A stretch of DNA of 35,033 nt from Candidatus Saccharimonadota bacterium (GTDB lineage Bacteria > Patescibacteriota > Saccharimonadia > Saccharimonadales > Saccharimonadaceae): NCBI GenBank assembly GCA_030529135.1, contig JAUMXO010000009.1, forward strand, positions 1 through 35,033, written 5' to 3'. Positions 13,964 to 23,166 of the stretch are shown here, piece by piece. Made by a program: the position numbers and the translations under genes. The notes beneath the pieces were generated by a model. That model was not told the origin of the DNA. It did no database searches and saw only the letters and a list, made by a program, of their open reading frames with translations. The number at the start of each line of letters is the position of its first letter. The stretch's first letter is position 1.

Positions 13964-14710
13964 ATGAAAAGGAGAGAGAAGTCGGAAAAAACTCAAAATA
14001 AAAAAGGTGGGTTTAAAATTACTTCACAAAAAATGAAGGCGAGGCTTCTAAAGTCTTACTATGGCAACCCTACGAAAGATATGAAGCTGATTGCTATCAC
14101 TGGCACAACTGGTAAGACCATCGTAGCGCATTACGTGCACGAAATTCTGAGAGCCACTGGCGAGCAGGTAGCAGTATTGGCAAGCGATAAACCCTTTAAG
14201 ATGAGTGTTTTGCATAAATTTTTGTCTGATGCCTGGAAGGCAGGGGCAAATTATGTGATTGTAACCGTACCAGTAGAGGGGCTTCGCGATAACGTATTTT
14301 ATGGCTTGCCGGTAAATGTGGCCGCAATGACAAATTTCGTAACGGCTGGTTTAGAAGATATGTCTCCGGAAGAATACATCGAAAATGAAAAGACCCTATT
14401 TGATATGAAGCCAGAAATTGTAGTATTGAATCATGATGACATTAATTATGACTCCTTCAAGGAATTTAAGGGGACTAAAAAGACTATTGATTTTGGGATG
14501 ACTGGCACTGGTGTCAAAGTTTTGAATTCAAAACTTTACAACAAAGGTTGCGAAGCAACTATGTCGATCAAATCTGAAATCGTAACGGTGGCATCATTTA
14601 TACCCGGTGAAGTAACGATTTCTTACATGGCTTGTGCGGTAGCAATCGCCACAGCACTCGATATTGATATCGAAAAAATTATCGATGGTATTGCTAACTA
14701 CGAAGCTTAA
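13964..14710 (+). CDS. Truncated MurE-like protein, probable pseudoenzyme
   Basis: 248 aa with the central ATP-binding domain of Mur ligases only. The P-loop AITGTTGKT lies at 44-52, preceded by a very basic N-terminus (MKRREKSEKTQNKKGG). It follows MurE order through VAAMTNFVTAGLEDMSPEEY and IVVLNHDD, but the histidine cluster of true MurE (HEHLDYH in the neighbour) is replaced by TAGLEDM. The position of the carbamylated Lys in YxxAKxxLF is Glu (YIENEKTLF). The C-terminal amino-acid-adding domain is missing. It may bind ATP or partner with MurE without ligase activity (inference). The last 17 bp overlap the 3' end of murE on the other strand. Confidence 0.75.
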   Translation: MKRREKSEKTQNKKGGFKITSQKMKARLLKSYYGNPTKDMKLIAITGTTGKTIVAHYVHEILRATGEQVAVLASDKPFKMSVLHKFLSDAWKAGANYVIVTVPVEGLRDNVFYGLPVNVAAMTNFVTAGLEDMSPEEYIENEKTLFDMKPEIVVLNHDDINYDSFKEFKGTKKTIDFGMTGTGVKVLNSKLYNKGCEATMSIKSEIVTVASFIPGEVTISYMACAVAIATALDIDIEKIIDGIANYEA

Positions 14711-15944
14711 GCAATTCTTTCACGACTTTAGCATCTTCAAAATCGTGAGGGCCATCAGCTCTAAGAATAGTTTTTTCGTGACCTTTGCCAAGAACTAAAA
14801 CAATGTCATCTTTTTTGGCCAGCTCTAGCGCTTTTTTGATAGCCTTTTCTCTATTTAATTCCTTAAATAAATCTTTTCCTAGGATTTTACCCTCTTTTTC
14901 TGCGCCTTTGATAAACTCGGTAGCGATTTTTTCGGGATCTTCGTCGCGTGAATCGTCTTCAGTGATAATAACTAGATCGGAATATTTTGCTAAAATGGCA
15001 CCGCGAATGAAGCGCGTAGAATTGTCACGTCGACCAGCACCGCCATGAATAGAAATAATTTTAGCACGGTGATCTTTGATAGCATCAAAAACTTTTTCAA
15101 TAGCGTCTGGAGTGTGGGCGTAGTCTACAATCACTGTGAAAGGTTGGCCTTCATCAATAATATTCATACGACCTTCAACGGACTCTAAAGATTTGATGCC
15201 ATTCTCAATCTGTTTATTTGACAAACCGAGTTTTTTGCCTACGAGGACAGCGGCAAGAGAATTATAGACGTTGAATTCACCTGGAATCTTGGTCTCAATT
15301 TTCATATCACCATACGAATATTTTACGCCTGAAACCGAAAGTTTTATGTCAGAAGCACGATTTTCACCATTTTTTATACCATATGTGATATATTTAAGCG
15401 ATAGTTTTTTGTAGTATTCGGCCGAGGGGTCATCGGCATTCAAAATCGAAAATTTAGCTTTTTTGAAAAGTTTGCCTTTAGCATCACGGTAACGAGTAAA
15501 AGTCTTGTGGTAGTCAAGATGCTCATGAGTGAGGTTAGTAAAAACAGCGATTTCGAATGGCACACCTAGCGTACGAAATTCCGCTAAAGCATGCGAAGTG
15601 ACCTCCAGAACCAGAAATTCAGCGCCGGAATCTACGATTTTTTTAATCCGTTTATTTAGGGTAACGGAATCTACGGTGGTCATATGGCCGAGCTCCGCTT
15701 CTAACTCGTCTACACCCCAAGCTACAGTAGTCATAAGGCCAGTTTTAAGTCCGGCAGAATTTAAAAGATGCCAAATCATAAAGCAAGTAGTAGTTTTGCC
15801 GTTCGTGCCGGTAACACCAATGACCCGAAGTTTTTTGGCGGGCCAATGGTTTTTGGTGCCAGCAACTACCGACTGAGCATAATGATAGGGAAGAACAGCG
15901 GTATTATAAAAAGGGAATTTCTCTAGAGAAGATTTCAGGCTCAT
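14694..15944 (-). CDS. murE: MurE-type UDP-MurNAc-tripeptide ligase, short N-terminus
   Basis: 416 aa. Adds the third stem-peptide residue to UDP-MurNAc-dipeptide in the cytoplasm. P-loop GVTGTNGKT at 43-51; EVTSHAL; FTNLTHEHLDYH; YRDAKGKLF with the Lys expected to be carbamylated; GRMNIID; DYAHTPDAIEKV; and GKGHEKTI at the C-terminal domain. The P-loop lies some 60 residues earlier than in E. coli MurE, so the N-terminal UDP-binding domain is essentially absent. The substrate-selecting DNPR/DNPx motif appears as DDSR (TEDDSRDEDP); preference for Lys or diaminopimelate cannot be decided. ATG overlaps the ABC permease stop (ATGA); last gene of the ATPase-permease-murE operon. Confidence 0.9.
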   Translation of the reverse strand: MSLKSSLEKFPFYNTAVLPYHYAQSVVAGTKNHWPAKKLRVIGVTGTNGKTTTCFMIWHLLNSAGLKTGLMTTVAWGVDELEAELGHMTTVDSVTLNKRIKKIVDSGAEFLVLEVTSHALAEFRTLGVPFEIAVFTNLTHEHLDYHKTFTRYRDAKGKLFKKAKFSILNADDPSAEYYKKLSLKYITYGIKNGENRASDIKLSVSGVKYSYGDMKIETKIPGEFNVYNSLAAVLVGKKLGLSNKQIENGIKSLESVEGRMNIIDEGQPFTVIVDYAHTPDAIEKVFDAIKDHRAKIISIHGGAGRRDNSTRFIRGAILAKYSDLVIITEDDSRDEDPEKIATEFIKGAEKEGKILGKDLFKELNREKAIKKALELAKKDDIVLVLGKGHEKTILRADGPHDFEDAKVVKELLKLRS

Positions 15945-17170
15945 TGGTAATGCCTTAGGGAATCAATTGGGCGCTTGCGGGCGGCCTTGAGGGCTGGATA
16001 AGTACCAAAGATAATGCCAATGGCAAGAGTGGTAAGAACTGTAACGACCAGGATTACCCAACTGATATACGGACTGAATGGCGTGACTAATGAAACCAGG
16101 AAGGCTAATAAATAGCCTAAGAATATGCCCAATATACTACCAAGGATAGAGAGGATGAAAGCCTCAAAAAGGAATTGCATAAGGATGTTGTAGGCGGAAG
16201 CACCGACAGCTTTTCTAATACCAATCTCATGGGTGCGTTCAGAAACAGAGACCAACATAATATTCATGATGCCAACGCCACCGACCACTAGAGAAATTCC
16301 AGCAACTAACGCAAGCATGCCGGAGATAATATTGAGTAGGCTGCTGGCGGGATGCGAAATAGCGTCGCCATAAGCTACAGAAAAGTTGGTATCGCCGTAA
16401 CGATTCTCTTTAAGAGTGGTAGTAATATTACTAGAGATAGGTTCAAGCAGGCTAGTATTTAATGCACGCACATTGATTTGTTGAATTTGAACAAAATCCA
16501 TAAGCTGTTCCATGGTTTCTATGTCCATAAAGAGAGCGTTATTGAAATTAATATTATCAAAGTTAACAGTGCTATCAATTTCTTCTAGTACACCGACAAC
16601 GATGAATCTTTGTCCGTAAAAAGTGAGCGTACGACCAACCGGGTTGGAGGTGTTGTAAAGGTTGAGCGCAAGTTCGTGACCAATTACTATGGCATTGTCG
16701 CTATTTTTGTCACTGAGGAAGACGCCATATTTAAGCGCGAGAGGTTCAACAGTATAAAAATCTGGAGTAGTGCCAATAATGGTAGCAGAAGGGATGGTAT
16801 TAGTTTCATTGACTAGCGTATTAGTAGAGACGGCAATTGGAGCGACAGCGGTTACGCCTTCTACCGCGCTAATAGCAGAAACGTCAACGAGAGAAAGACT
16901 ACTTCTCTCAAAAGAATTGGCGGAAGTAAGCTCTTCTACGATGCTCGTAACGGTCTCTTTGCTGCGACTTGGACGAACAACTATAAGGTCTGAGCCAATG
17001 TTAACAACTTCTTGACTAATGAGGTTGGAGATACTGCCAGTAAGGCTAAGAATTAAAGTAATACTAGCAATACCAATAGCAATACCGAGACACGTAAGAA
17101 ATGAGCGGGTACGATTCTGTTTAATAGATGCGCGAGCAAGACGAAGATGAGTACGGAGAAGTAAAGACAT
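15941..17170 (-). CDS. MacB/FtsX-type ABC transporter permease
   Basis: 409 aa. One N-terminal membrane helix (about 22-48; SFLTCLGIAIGIASITLIL), a large extracytoplasmic MacB periplasmic-core-like domain (about 50-275), and three C-terminal helices with the FtsX signature (SVSERTHEIGIRKAVGAS). The length and layout match lipoprotein-release or peptide-export permeases. Its ATG shares one base with the TAA of the ATPase. Substrate unknown; because murE follows in the same operon, a cell-envelope role is plausible. Confidence 0.92.
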   Translation of the reverse strand: MSLLLRTHLRLARASIKQNRTRSFLTCLGIAIGIASITLILSLTGSISNLISQEVVNIGSDLIVVRPSRSKETVTSIVEELTSANSFERSSLSLVDVSAISAVEGVTAVAPIAVSTNTLVNETNTIPSATIIGTTPDFYTVEPLALKYGVFLSDKNSDNAIVIGHELALNLYNTSNPVGRTLTFYGQRFIVVGVLEEIDSTVNFDNINFNNALFMDIETMEQLMDFVQIQQINVRALNTSLLEPISSNITTTLKENRYGDTNFSVAYGDAISHPASSLLNIISGMLALVAGISLVVGGVGIMNIMLVSVSERTHEIGIRKAVGASAYNILMQFLFEAFILSILGSILGIFLGYLLAFLVSLVTPFSPYISWVILVVTVLTTLAIGIIFGTYPALKAARKRPIDSLRHYQ

Positions 17171-17961
17171 TAAAAATTCTCCTTTCTGGAAATCTCTTTG
17201 CTAGAAATTTTGTTACGACCACGACGTTTTTTAGTTTTGATACTAATGGGCTGAGGAAGATTATAGTCCGCGACAGTTTTAACATCGGTATCAATTTGGC
17301 CATCTAACATATTAATAACTCTGGTAGCATAAACAGTGAGTGACGGATTGTGTGTAACCATGATGATAGTATTGCCTTCTTCATGGATAGCTTTGAGCTC
17401 GTCCATCACTATGCTGGAAGAGCGGGAGTCTAGATTGCCAGTAGGCTCATCCGCTAAAATAATTTCTGGATCAGAAACTATGGCCCGGGCAATAGCTACA
17501 CGCTGCTGCTGACCGCCAGAAAGTTGAGATGGACGATAATATTCACGCTCGCTTAAATGAAAGCGATTGAGCGCTGCGGAAGCAGCCTTTAAGCGAACAG
17601 TGCGAGGACGATTAACATAGACTAAGGGAAGAGCAACATTCTCTATGACGGTAAGATTCTGAATAAGATTAAAATCTTGAAAAATAAATCCAATTTTCTT
17701 GGCGCGCAGGCGGGCCTGACGAGAGGATGAGATGTCCGAAACATCCTCCCCGTTTAAAATATACTCGCCGTCGGTAGCACGATCAAGAAGCCCAATAATA
17801 TTAAGAAGGGTAGTCTTACCGCAACCAGATGGACCCATAATCATGACAAACTCACCGCGCTTGATAGTAAGATCAAAATCCTTGAGCGCAAAAGAAGCAG
17901 TGTCGCCATAACCATAGCGTTTTGTAAGGCCACTAAGTTTAATAACTATGTTGTCATCCAT
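17170..17961 (-). CDS. ABC transporter ATPase (MacB/LolD type)
   Basis: 263 aa. Walker [10 protein letters not shown] at about 43-51, Q-loop FIFQDFNLI, signature LSGGQQQR, Walker [12 protein letters not shown]-loop MVTHNP. A basic C-terminal tail of about 35 residues ([10 protein letters not shown]) goes beyond the usual domain. Pairs with the permease immediately downstream. The promoter TGC TATAAT is at 17997-18005 with a leader of about 30 nt and weak GGGTG, divergent from the surface-protein promoter at 18058-18086. Confidence 0.95.
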   Translation of the reverse strand: MDDNIVIKLSGLTKRYGYGDTASFALKDFDLTIKRGEFVMIMGPSGCGKTTLLNIIGLLDRATDGEYILNGEDVSDISSSRQARLRAKKIGFIFQDFNLIQNLTVIENVALPLVYVNRPRTVRLKAASAALNRFHLSEREYYRPSQLSGGQQQRVAIARAIVSDPEIILADEPTGNLDSRSSSIVMDELKAIHEEGNTIIMVTHNPSLTVYATRVINMLDGQIDTDVKTVADYNLPQPISIKTKKRRGRNKISSKEISRKENF

Positions 17962-17996
17962 GTTTAGTTTTACACCCGCTTGTATATTTTGAATTT

Positions 17997-18005
17997 ATTA
18001 TAGCA
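17997..18005 (-). promoter_or_regulatory. Extended -10 promoter of the ABC-murE operon
   Basis: TGC TATAAT on the minus strand, about 35 nt before the ATPase ATG. Confidence 0.65.
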
Positions 18006-18057
18006 AAAATATGGGGAAATGCAATGGAAAATAATGAAAAGAAATGTGTATTTTCTA

Positions 18058-18086
18058 TTGCATTTATGCTTTTTAAGGCGTATAAT
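18058..18086 (+). promoter_or_regulatory. -35/-10 promoter of the giant surface-protein gene, with a leader ORF
   Basis: TTGCAT (18058-18063), 17-bp spacer, TATAAT (18081-18086). Ten nt later an ATG at 18097 opens a 16-codon frame (MRCVRGVVGYVGLRFY, stop at 18145-18147). It contains the AGGAG ribosome-binding site and overlaps the main start in another frame. Confidence 0.75.
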
Positions 18087-18124
18087 TATAAGCATAATGA
18101 GGTGTGTAAGAGGAGTTGTTGGTT

Positions 18125-21100
18125 ATGTTGGGCTACGTTTTTATTAAACGTAGAAGCTTTCGTCTCCCAGGCAAAACTCTAAGACGTCTAGGACGTGTTT
18201 CTAGTTTTGCCTTGTTTTTGTTTATAGCTTTTGCTATTTTTCCAATTGCCCCTAATAATGACGATGAGGCTAGCGCAGCAGCTAATGCTTCTTCTACTAC
18301 TCTTTCTATGACTACTGGTTTTAGTAGTGCTAGTCTAGATATTGTGCCTACATCTTTAGATGGTACCTTTGCTACCTCTCCTAGTGATAAGCTAGCTAAG
18401 TTTAGTGTTTCAACCAATAACAGCACCGGCTATACGTTGACTCTAGCAGGAGATGACGATACGAGACAGCTAGTTAGTGGCTCTGGCGCTAGTGCCGTAG
18501 CACTGGATTCTATCACTACCTCAACTGGTATTACTTCGAGTGATTTTACGTCTTCAGATGATTATCTGAACAAATGGGGGTATTTACCAAGCAAATACAA
18601 TTCCGTTGCTAATACTACTAAATACTATCGGGCTCCTACTACTACCAGTATTGCTACTCTAGACGCTACTAATGTACCTAACGCTTCTGGAACTTCCAAT
18701 AATTATTCTATTGGTCTCGGAGCTAGGATAGACTATACACAAACAGCAGGTAATTATACCAACACTTTTGTTCTAGCTGCAGTAGGCAATCCAATCACTT
18801 ATACTATTAATTATACTGATGCTACGGGTGATAGCAGTGTGTCTGGCATTCCTAGCCAACAATCCAGTAGTACTACTTCTACTAGCGTTACTCTTTCAAG
18901 TGCAGTTCCTATTAGAACTGGCTACACCTTTGCTGGTTGGTGTTATGGTACTGTAAACACTACTGGTACCCATCCAGGCACTACATGTTCTGGCACTCCA
19001 GGTACTACTCATGCCGCCAGTAGCTCACTTGCTTTCATAGACCAGACTGCTACTGGCAGTAGTGCTAATACTATTACTTTGCAGGCTTTATGGACGGTAA
19101 AAACTTATACCATTGCCCTAAATGCTAATGGTGGCAGTGGTGGCTCGTCTTCTACTACCGTAGGCTACAAAGATACTACACTAGGCACTATTACTAATCC
19201 TACTAGAGCTAACTATAGTGAATACAGAACCATTTCTGGCTTCACGGCTGGCACCAATGCCTCGGGTGCCACCATTACCTACCAATCTTCTGGTAATTGT
19301 ACCTCAAGTTCTAATTGTAAGTCTTCTAGAACTACTACTTACGCTTTTGATGGCTGGTATAAAGAATCTGGTACTACTAATAAGATAACAGATATTGCAA
19401 CTACACCAGCCCTTCAACCTAACACTACCTACACTAACGCTTCTTCGCAGTGGACTTACGATGCTGGCACAAGTGTGACTCTTTATGCTGGTTGGTATTC
19501 TACTATTGGTAACTATGGCTCTGTTACTCTTCCTACTATCACCAAAACTGGTTATACTTGTGGATGGGGTACTAGTTCTACTGCTACTAGTGTTACCTAT
19601 ACTTCTGGGCAATCACTTACCCCTCCATCCAATCTTACGCTTTATGGAATATGTACGGGTAATCCTTATAATATTACTTATCTTGGTGGGGAGATTTTTA
19701 CTGGTTTTGATAATACAACTCAAACATTAGCTCAAGGTAGTTCAGTTCCAGTAGTCACTTCAAATGTTCTCAATTTATCTGCAAATACGAATTACACTGT
19801 ATCGTTTGACTATGTTGGAACCCAGGCGTCTAATTATTTCGATGTAGATTTCATCCCAGATACTTTGCCGGAAACCCATCCTATCGCTACTCCAACTTCT
19901 CAACATATGGATTGGACTACATCGTCGGCTAGCAGCGACATGGGTTCCGCTAGGCTTCGTTTCTTTGATGATATCGCGGATGCCACTTACTATGGTGGAA
20001 TAACTATTTCTAATATTCTATTGTCTCGACCCAACGTTCAGTCTAAAACCTATGGTAATACTCTCGGCACCTTGCCATCAGTATCAAAGACCGGATATAC
20101 TTTCAATGGTTTCTACACAGCTCCTAGCGGTGGCACGCTGATTTCTAGTTCCACTGCGGTACCAGCAGCGGATACTACTTACTATGGGCATTGGACACCT
20201 AACACTTATACTATTAACCTCACAAATACTAACGCTACTACTTCTGGTTCTACATCCGCTACAGCTACCTACAATAGCAGTAGTCTTTCTAGTATCACTA
20301 ATCCTCAAAGAAGTTATACTGTGTCTGGTTTTGGCAGAACTACTTCTGGGACTAATGCCACTATATCATCCACCTCTACTCTTACTTCTACCTATACTTT
20401 TAATGGTTGGTACACTGCTACTTCAGGTGGCAGTAGAGTAATTACTTCTGGAAAAGCTTTAGCAGCTAACGTTACTGATTATACCGATTCTAGTAGTCGT
20501 TGGACTCGCACCTCTGGCGCAACGCTTTATGCTCAATGGGCTACTGGCAATGCCGTCACTCTACCTACCATTACTAGAACAGGTAGTACATGTGGCTGGA
20601 GTACGTCAAGTACCGCTACTTCTTGGACATATACTTCTGGACAATCCATTACTCCTACTTCCAATCTAACTCTCTATGGTGTATGTAGAAACAATATTAC
20701 TTTAAATCTTAATGGTGGTACGGGTGGTTCCACCTCCGCTACCGTCAAATATGGCGATACCTCACTTTCCTCCATCACTGTTCCTACTAGAGCTAGTAGT
20801 GTTGGTACCTATACTATATCCGGGTTTACTGTAGGTACTACCAACGCACCTAGTTCCACTAATGCCTCAATCACTTGGCCTTCTAGCGGTTGTACCAGTG
20901 CTTCCAACTGCAAATCTACTAATACTACTTCCTACACCTTCAACGGTTGGCATCAAAGCTCTGGCACCGGTACATTAATAGCTAGCAGTGCCGCTACCCC
21001 AGCTCTTCAAGCCAGCACTACCTACACTAATGCTTCCTCACAATGGACGTATACTACGGCTTCTTCTGTTACTCTATATGCTGGCTGGAATACCAATTCT

Positions 21101-22978
21101 GGAAGCTATAGTAGTGTCACCCTTCCTACCATTACTAGAACTGGCAGCACTTGCGGTTGGGCGACAACTAGTGGTGCCACTACCTGGAATTATGATTCTG
21201 GAGCCACTATCACCCCTACTTCCAACCTAACTCTCTATGGTGTATGTAGAAACAATATTACTCTAAGCAATACTGGTGCTACCACTTCTGGCTCTACTTC
21301 CGCTACCGTCAAATATGGCGATACTAGTCTTCATAGTATCACTGTGCCGCAAAGAAAATATACTGTATCCGGCTTCAGTAGGACTACCTCAGGTGCTAAC
21401 TCCACAATTTCTAGCACAGCTACACTTACCAACACTGCTACCTTCAACGGTTGGTACACTGCCAGCTCTGGTGGGACTAAGATAGCTGATGCCGCTGCCA
21501 CTCCAGCTCTTCAGGCTAGCACTACCTATACCAACAGTAGTAAACAATGGACCTACACTACTAGTGGAGCCGTTACTCTTTACTCCCAATTCACAGACAA
21601 TAGTGTCACTCTCCCTACCATTACTAGAACCGGTAGCACTTGTGGTTGGAGTACCAGCAGTACCGCTACCTCATGGACTTACACTTCTGGCCAGACTATC
21701 ACTCCTACTTCCAATCTAACTCTCTATGGTGTATGTAGAAACAATATTACTTTAAATCTTAATGGTGGTACGGGTGGTTCCACCTCCGCTACCGTCAAAT
21801 ATGGCGATACCTCACTTTCCTCCATCACTAGACCTACTAGAACTAGTACCTCAAGTACCAGAACCATTAGTGGCTTAGCCGCCAATGGCGCCAATGCTTC
21901 TGGCGCTACAGTTACCTTCCAAAGTAGTGGCAATTGCACCAGTGCTTCCAACTGTAAATCTACTAGTACCACTTCCTACACCTTCAATGGTTGGTATGAG
22001 GAGTCTAGTGGTACTAATAGAATAGCTGATGCCAGTGCCACCCCAGCTCTTCAGGCTAGCACTACCTATACCAACAGTAGTAAACAATGGACCTATACTT
22101 ATGCCTCTGCTATCACTCTCTATGCCGACTGGAATACCAGCAGTACCGGCTATGGCTCCATTACTCTGCCTACTATCACTAAAGCTAACAGTACTTGTGG
22201 CTGGGATACTAATAGCGCCGCTACCAGCCCCACCTATTCTTCTGGCCAGACTATCACCCCTAGCGGCAACATGACATTATATGGAGTATGCACTTACTCT
22301 GGTTATTACATTCAAGACTTCACAGTTTCTTTGTGTAGCAGTCTCGCTAGTAGTGGAAATTATACCGTGAGAGATAGACGAGATGATCAAGATTATACTG
22401 TACGATATATTAATGGTAGGTGTTTTATGACTAGAAATCTTGCAATTGGATGTAATGGCACTGGTTCTACTTATGGTAGTGCCGCATCGTCCAAAACTCT
22501 AACCAGTACATATTCTCATGTCTCTACTAGCTGGTCTACTCCTACTGCTTCACTTACTACCGCCACTAATGACAGTACTGCGAGATCAACAGATTACATG
22601 ACGTGTTCGTCTACTTATGGAGCTTGGTATAATTACAGAGCTGCTACAGCTGGAACTATTACTGGCAACAGTAATACAACTACTCCGACATATGATATTT
22701 GTCCTAAGGGCTGGCAACTACCAAATGGGCCAGGGTCCTCTAGTACGCCAGCCTACAAAGAGATTCTTAGTTATACTAGCTCGTTTGGAGCGGTAAAAGG
22801 TGGTTATTACCAACTCGGATCTCTAACCAGCACAACACAAGGGTATTGGTGGTCTAGAACTGTACCTGGTAGTGGTGCAACTCGTAGTGTGTTGTTGTAT
22901 GATGGTAGCGCTCTAAAGAGTGGCACCTCCCTAACTCGTTCTTATGGAGCATATGTTCGTTGTGTAAAAACTCCGTAG
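18125..22978 (+). CDS. Giant Ser/Thr-rich surface protein with InlB-type repeats and FISUMP-like C-terminus
   Basis: 1617 aa from ATG at 18125 (AGGAG at 18111-18115, 9 nt upstream; in-frame TTGs at 18116 and 18119 are too close to it). Basic n-region (KRRSFRLPGKTLRRLGR), hydrophobic core, cleavage near EASA. A beta-type N-terminal domain of about 180 residues, related in layout to that of the 3119-6136 protein, is followed by about 12 alternating repeat units. The long type is YTFNGWYTASSGG..VTLYAGW and the short type STCGWSTSS..LTLYGVC, the latter with two Cys each. A single-copy module (about 19680-20050) interrupts the repeats. The C-terminal about 220 residues are FISUMP-like (RCFMTRNLAIGC, DICPKGWQLPNG, YWWSRT, YVRCVKTP). 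No sortase motif. Probably exported and surface-displayed; a role in contact with other cells is a guess. Confidence 0.88.
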   Translation: MLGYVFIKRRSFRLPGKTLRRLGRVSSFALFLFIAFAIFPIAPNNDDEASAAANASSTTLSMTTGFSSASLDIVPTSLDGTFATSPSDKLAKFSVSTNNSTGYTLTLAGDDDTRQLVSGSGASAVALDSITTSTGITSSDFTSSDDYLNKWGYLPSKYNSVANTTKYYRAPTTTSIATLDATNVPNASGTSNNYSIGLGARIDYTQTAGNYTNTFVLAAVGNPITYTINYTDATGDSSVSGIPSQQSSSTTSTSVTLSSAVPIRTGYTFAGWCYGTVNTTGTHPGTTCSGTPGTTHAASSSLAFIDQTATGSSANTITLQALWTVKTYTIALNANGGSGGSSSTTVGYKDTTLGTITNPTRANYSEYRTISGFTAGTNASGATITYQSSGNCTSSSNCKSSRTTTYAFDGWYKESGTTNKITDIATTPALQPNTTYTNASSQWTYDAGTSVTLYAGWYSTIGNYGSVTLPTITKTGYTCGWGTSSTATSVTYTSGQSLTPPSNLTLYGICTGNPYNITYLGGEIFTGFDNTTQTLAQGSSVPVVTSNVLNLSANTNYTVSFDYVGTQASNYFDVDFIPDTLPETHPIATPTSQHMDWTTSSASSDMGSARLRFFDDIADATYYGGITISNILLSRPNVQSKTYGNTLGTLPSVSKTGYTFNGFYTAPSGGTLISSSTAVPAADTTYYGHWTPNTYTINLTNTNATTSGSTSATATYNSSSLSSITNPQRSYTVSGFGRTTSGTNATISSTSTLTSTYTFNGWYTATSGGSRVITSGKALAANVTDYTDSSSRWTRTSGATLYAQWATGNAVTLPTITRTGSTCGWSTSSTATSWTYTSGQSITPTSNLTLYGVCRNNITLNLNGGTGGSTSATVKYGDTSLSSITVPTRASSVGTYTISGFTVGTTNAPSSTNASITWPSSGCTSASNCKSTNTTSYTFNGWHQSSGTGTLIASSAATPALQASTTYTNASSQWTYTTASSVTLYAGWNTNSGSYSSVTLPTITRTGSTCGWATTSGATTWNYDSGATITPTSNLTLYGVCRNNITLSNTGATTSGSTSATVKYGDTSLHSITVPQRKYTVSGFSRTTSGANSTISSTATLTNTATFNGWYTASSGGTKIADAAATPALQASTTYTNSSKQWTYTTSGAVTLYSQFTDNSVTLPTITRTGSTCGWSTSSTATSWTYTSGQTITPTSNLTLYGVCRNNITLNLNGGTGGSTSATVKYGDTSLSSITRPTRTSTSSTRTISGLAANGANASGATVTFQSSGNCTSASNCKSTSTTSYTFNGWYEESSGTNRIADASATPALQASTTYTNSSKQWTYTYASAITLYADWNTSSTGYGSITLPTITKANSTCGWDTNSAATSPTYSSGQTITPSGNMTLYGVCTYSGYYIQDFTVSLCSSLASSGNYTVRDRRDDQDYTVRYINGRCFMTRNLAIGCNGTGSTYGSAASSKTLTSTYSHVSTSWSTPTASLTTATNDSTARSTDYMTCSSTYGAWYNYRAATAGTITGNSNTTTPTYDICPKGWQLPNGPGSSSTPAYKEILSYTSSFGAVKGGYYQLGSLTSTTQGYWWSRTVPGSGATRSVLLYDGSALKSGTSLTRSYGAYVRCVKTP
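19680..20050 (+). other. Single-copy beta-sandwich-like module inside the repeat array
   Basis: Within the giant protein, residues from about NITYLGGEIFTGF to ISNILLSRPNV match no repeat unit. The pattern LSANTNYTVSFDYVG, ARLRFFDD and GGITISNILL resembles galactose-binding or carbohydrate-binding (CBM4/9-like) sandwiches. The base composition is less repetitive than the flanks. Assignment is tentative. Confidence 0.4.
20651..20779 (+). repeat. 129-bp exact direct repeat, copy 1
   Basis: Identical at DNA level to 21701-21829 (offset 1050 bp, 350 codons). A third, diverged copy lies at about 21213-21342. Confidence 0.9.
21503..21555 (+). repeat. 53-bp exact direct repeat, copy 1 (copy 2 at 22043-22095)
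   Basis: Encodes PALQASTTYTNSSKQWTY in both places. Offset 540 bp, 180 codons. Confidence 0.85.
21701..21829 (+). repeat. 129-bp exact direct repeat, copy 2
   Basis: Identical to 20651-20779, with no synonymous change, which points to recent duplication or gene conversion. Confidence 0.9.
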
Positions 22979-23166
22979 TTTTCTGATTAGAAGCGAGAGG
23001 AAAGATAATCCTCGATGCTTAGAGCCGGCAAATAAGAATAGTCCGGAGCAGAGAGACTCCGTCTCTACGCGTATTTCAGTCGACAAAAATATGAGAGCAA
23101 GCTCTCAATTTTTGTTTCCTTCTATACGCTAGAAACGCTTCGCGTTTCTCTGCTCTTTATGCTACT
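22979..23166. other. 188-bp gene-free spacer with hairpins
   Basis: No ORF or recognised RNA is seen. From left: GAAGCGAGAGGA (22990-23001), a 12-bp match to the 3' end of the nearby tRNA-Ser; CGGAG/CTCCG (about 23044-23061); a bidirectional terminator (23084-23116); and hairpin AGAAACGC/GCGTTTCT (23131-23149), which would lie in the tRNA-Ser trailer. Confidence 0.5.
23084..23116. terminator. Bidirectional rho-independent terminator
   Basis: AAAAATATGAGAGC, loop AA, GCTCTCAATTTTT with T-runs on both sides. Ends the giant surface-protein transcript on plus and the tRNA-Ser(GGA) transcript on minus. Confidence 0.85.

Noticed and set aside
18800-22290. CRISPR-like array
   Set aside because: The repeats are in-frame protein repeats of varying spacing and sequence; there are no constant short repeats with unique equal-length spacers.
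22979-23166. 6S RNA, tmRNA or RNase P RNA
   Set aside because: Hairpins are short and separate; no long 6S-like stem, no tRNA-like ends with tag ORF and no RNase P core motifs are seen. They are explained by a terminator and tRNA trailer structure.
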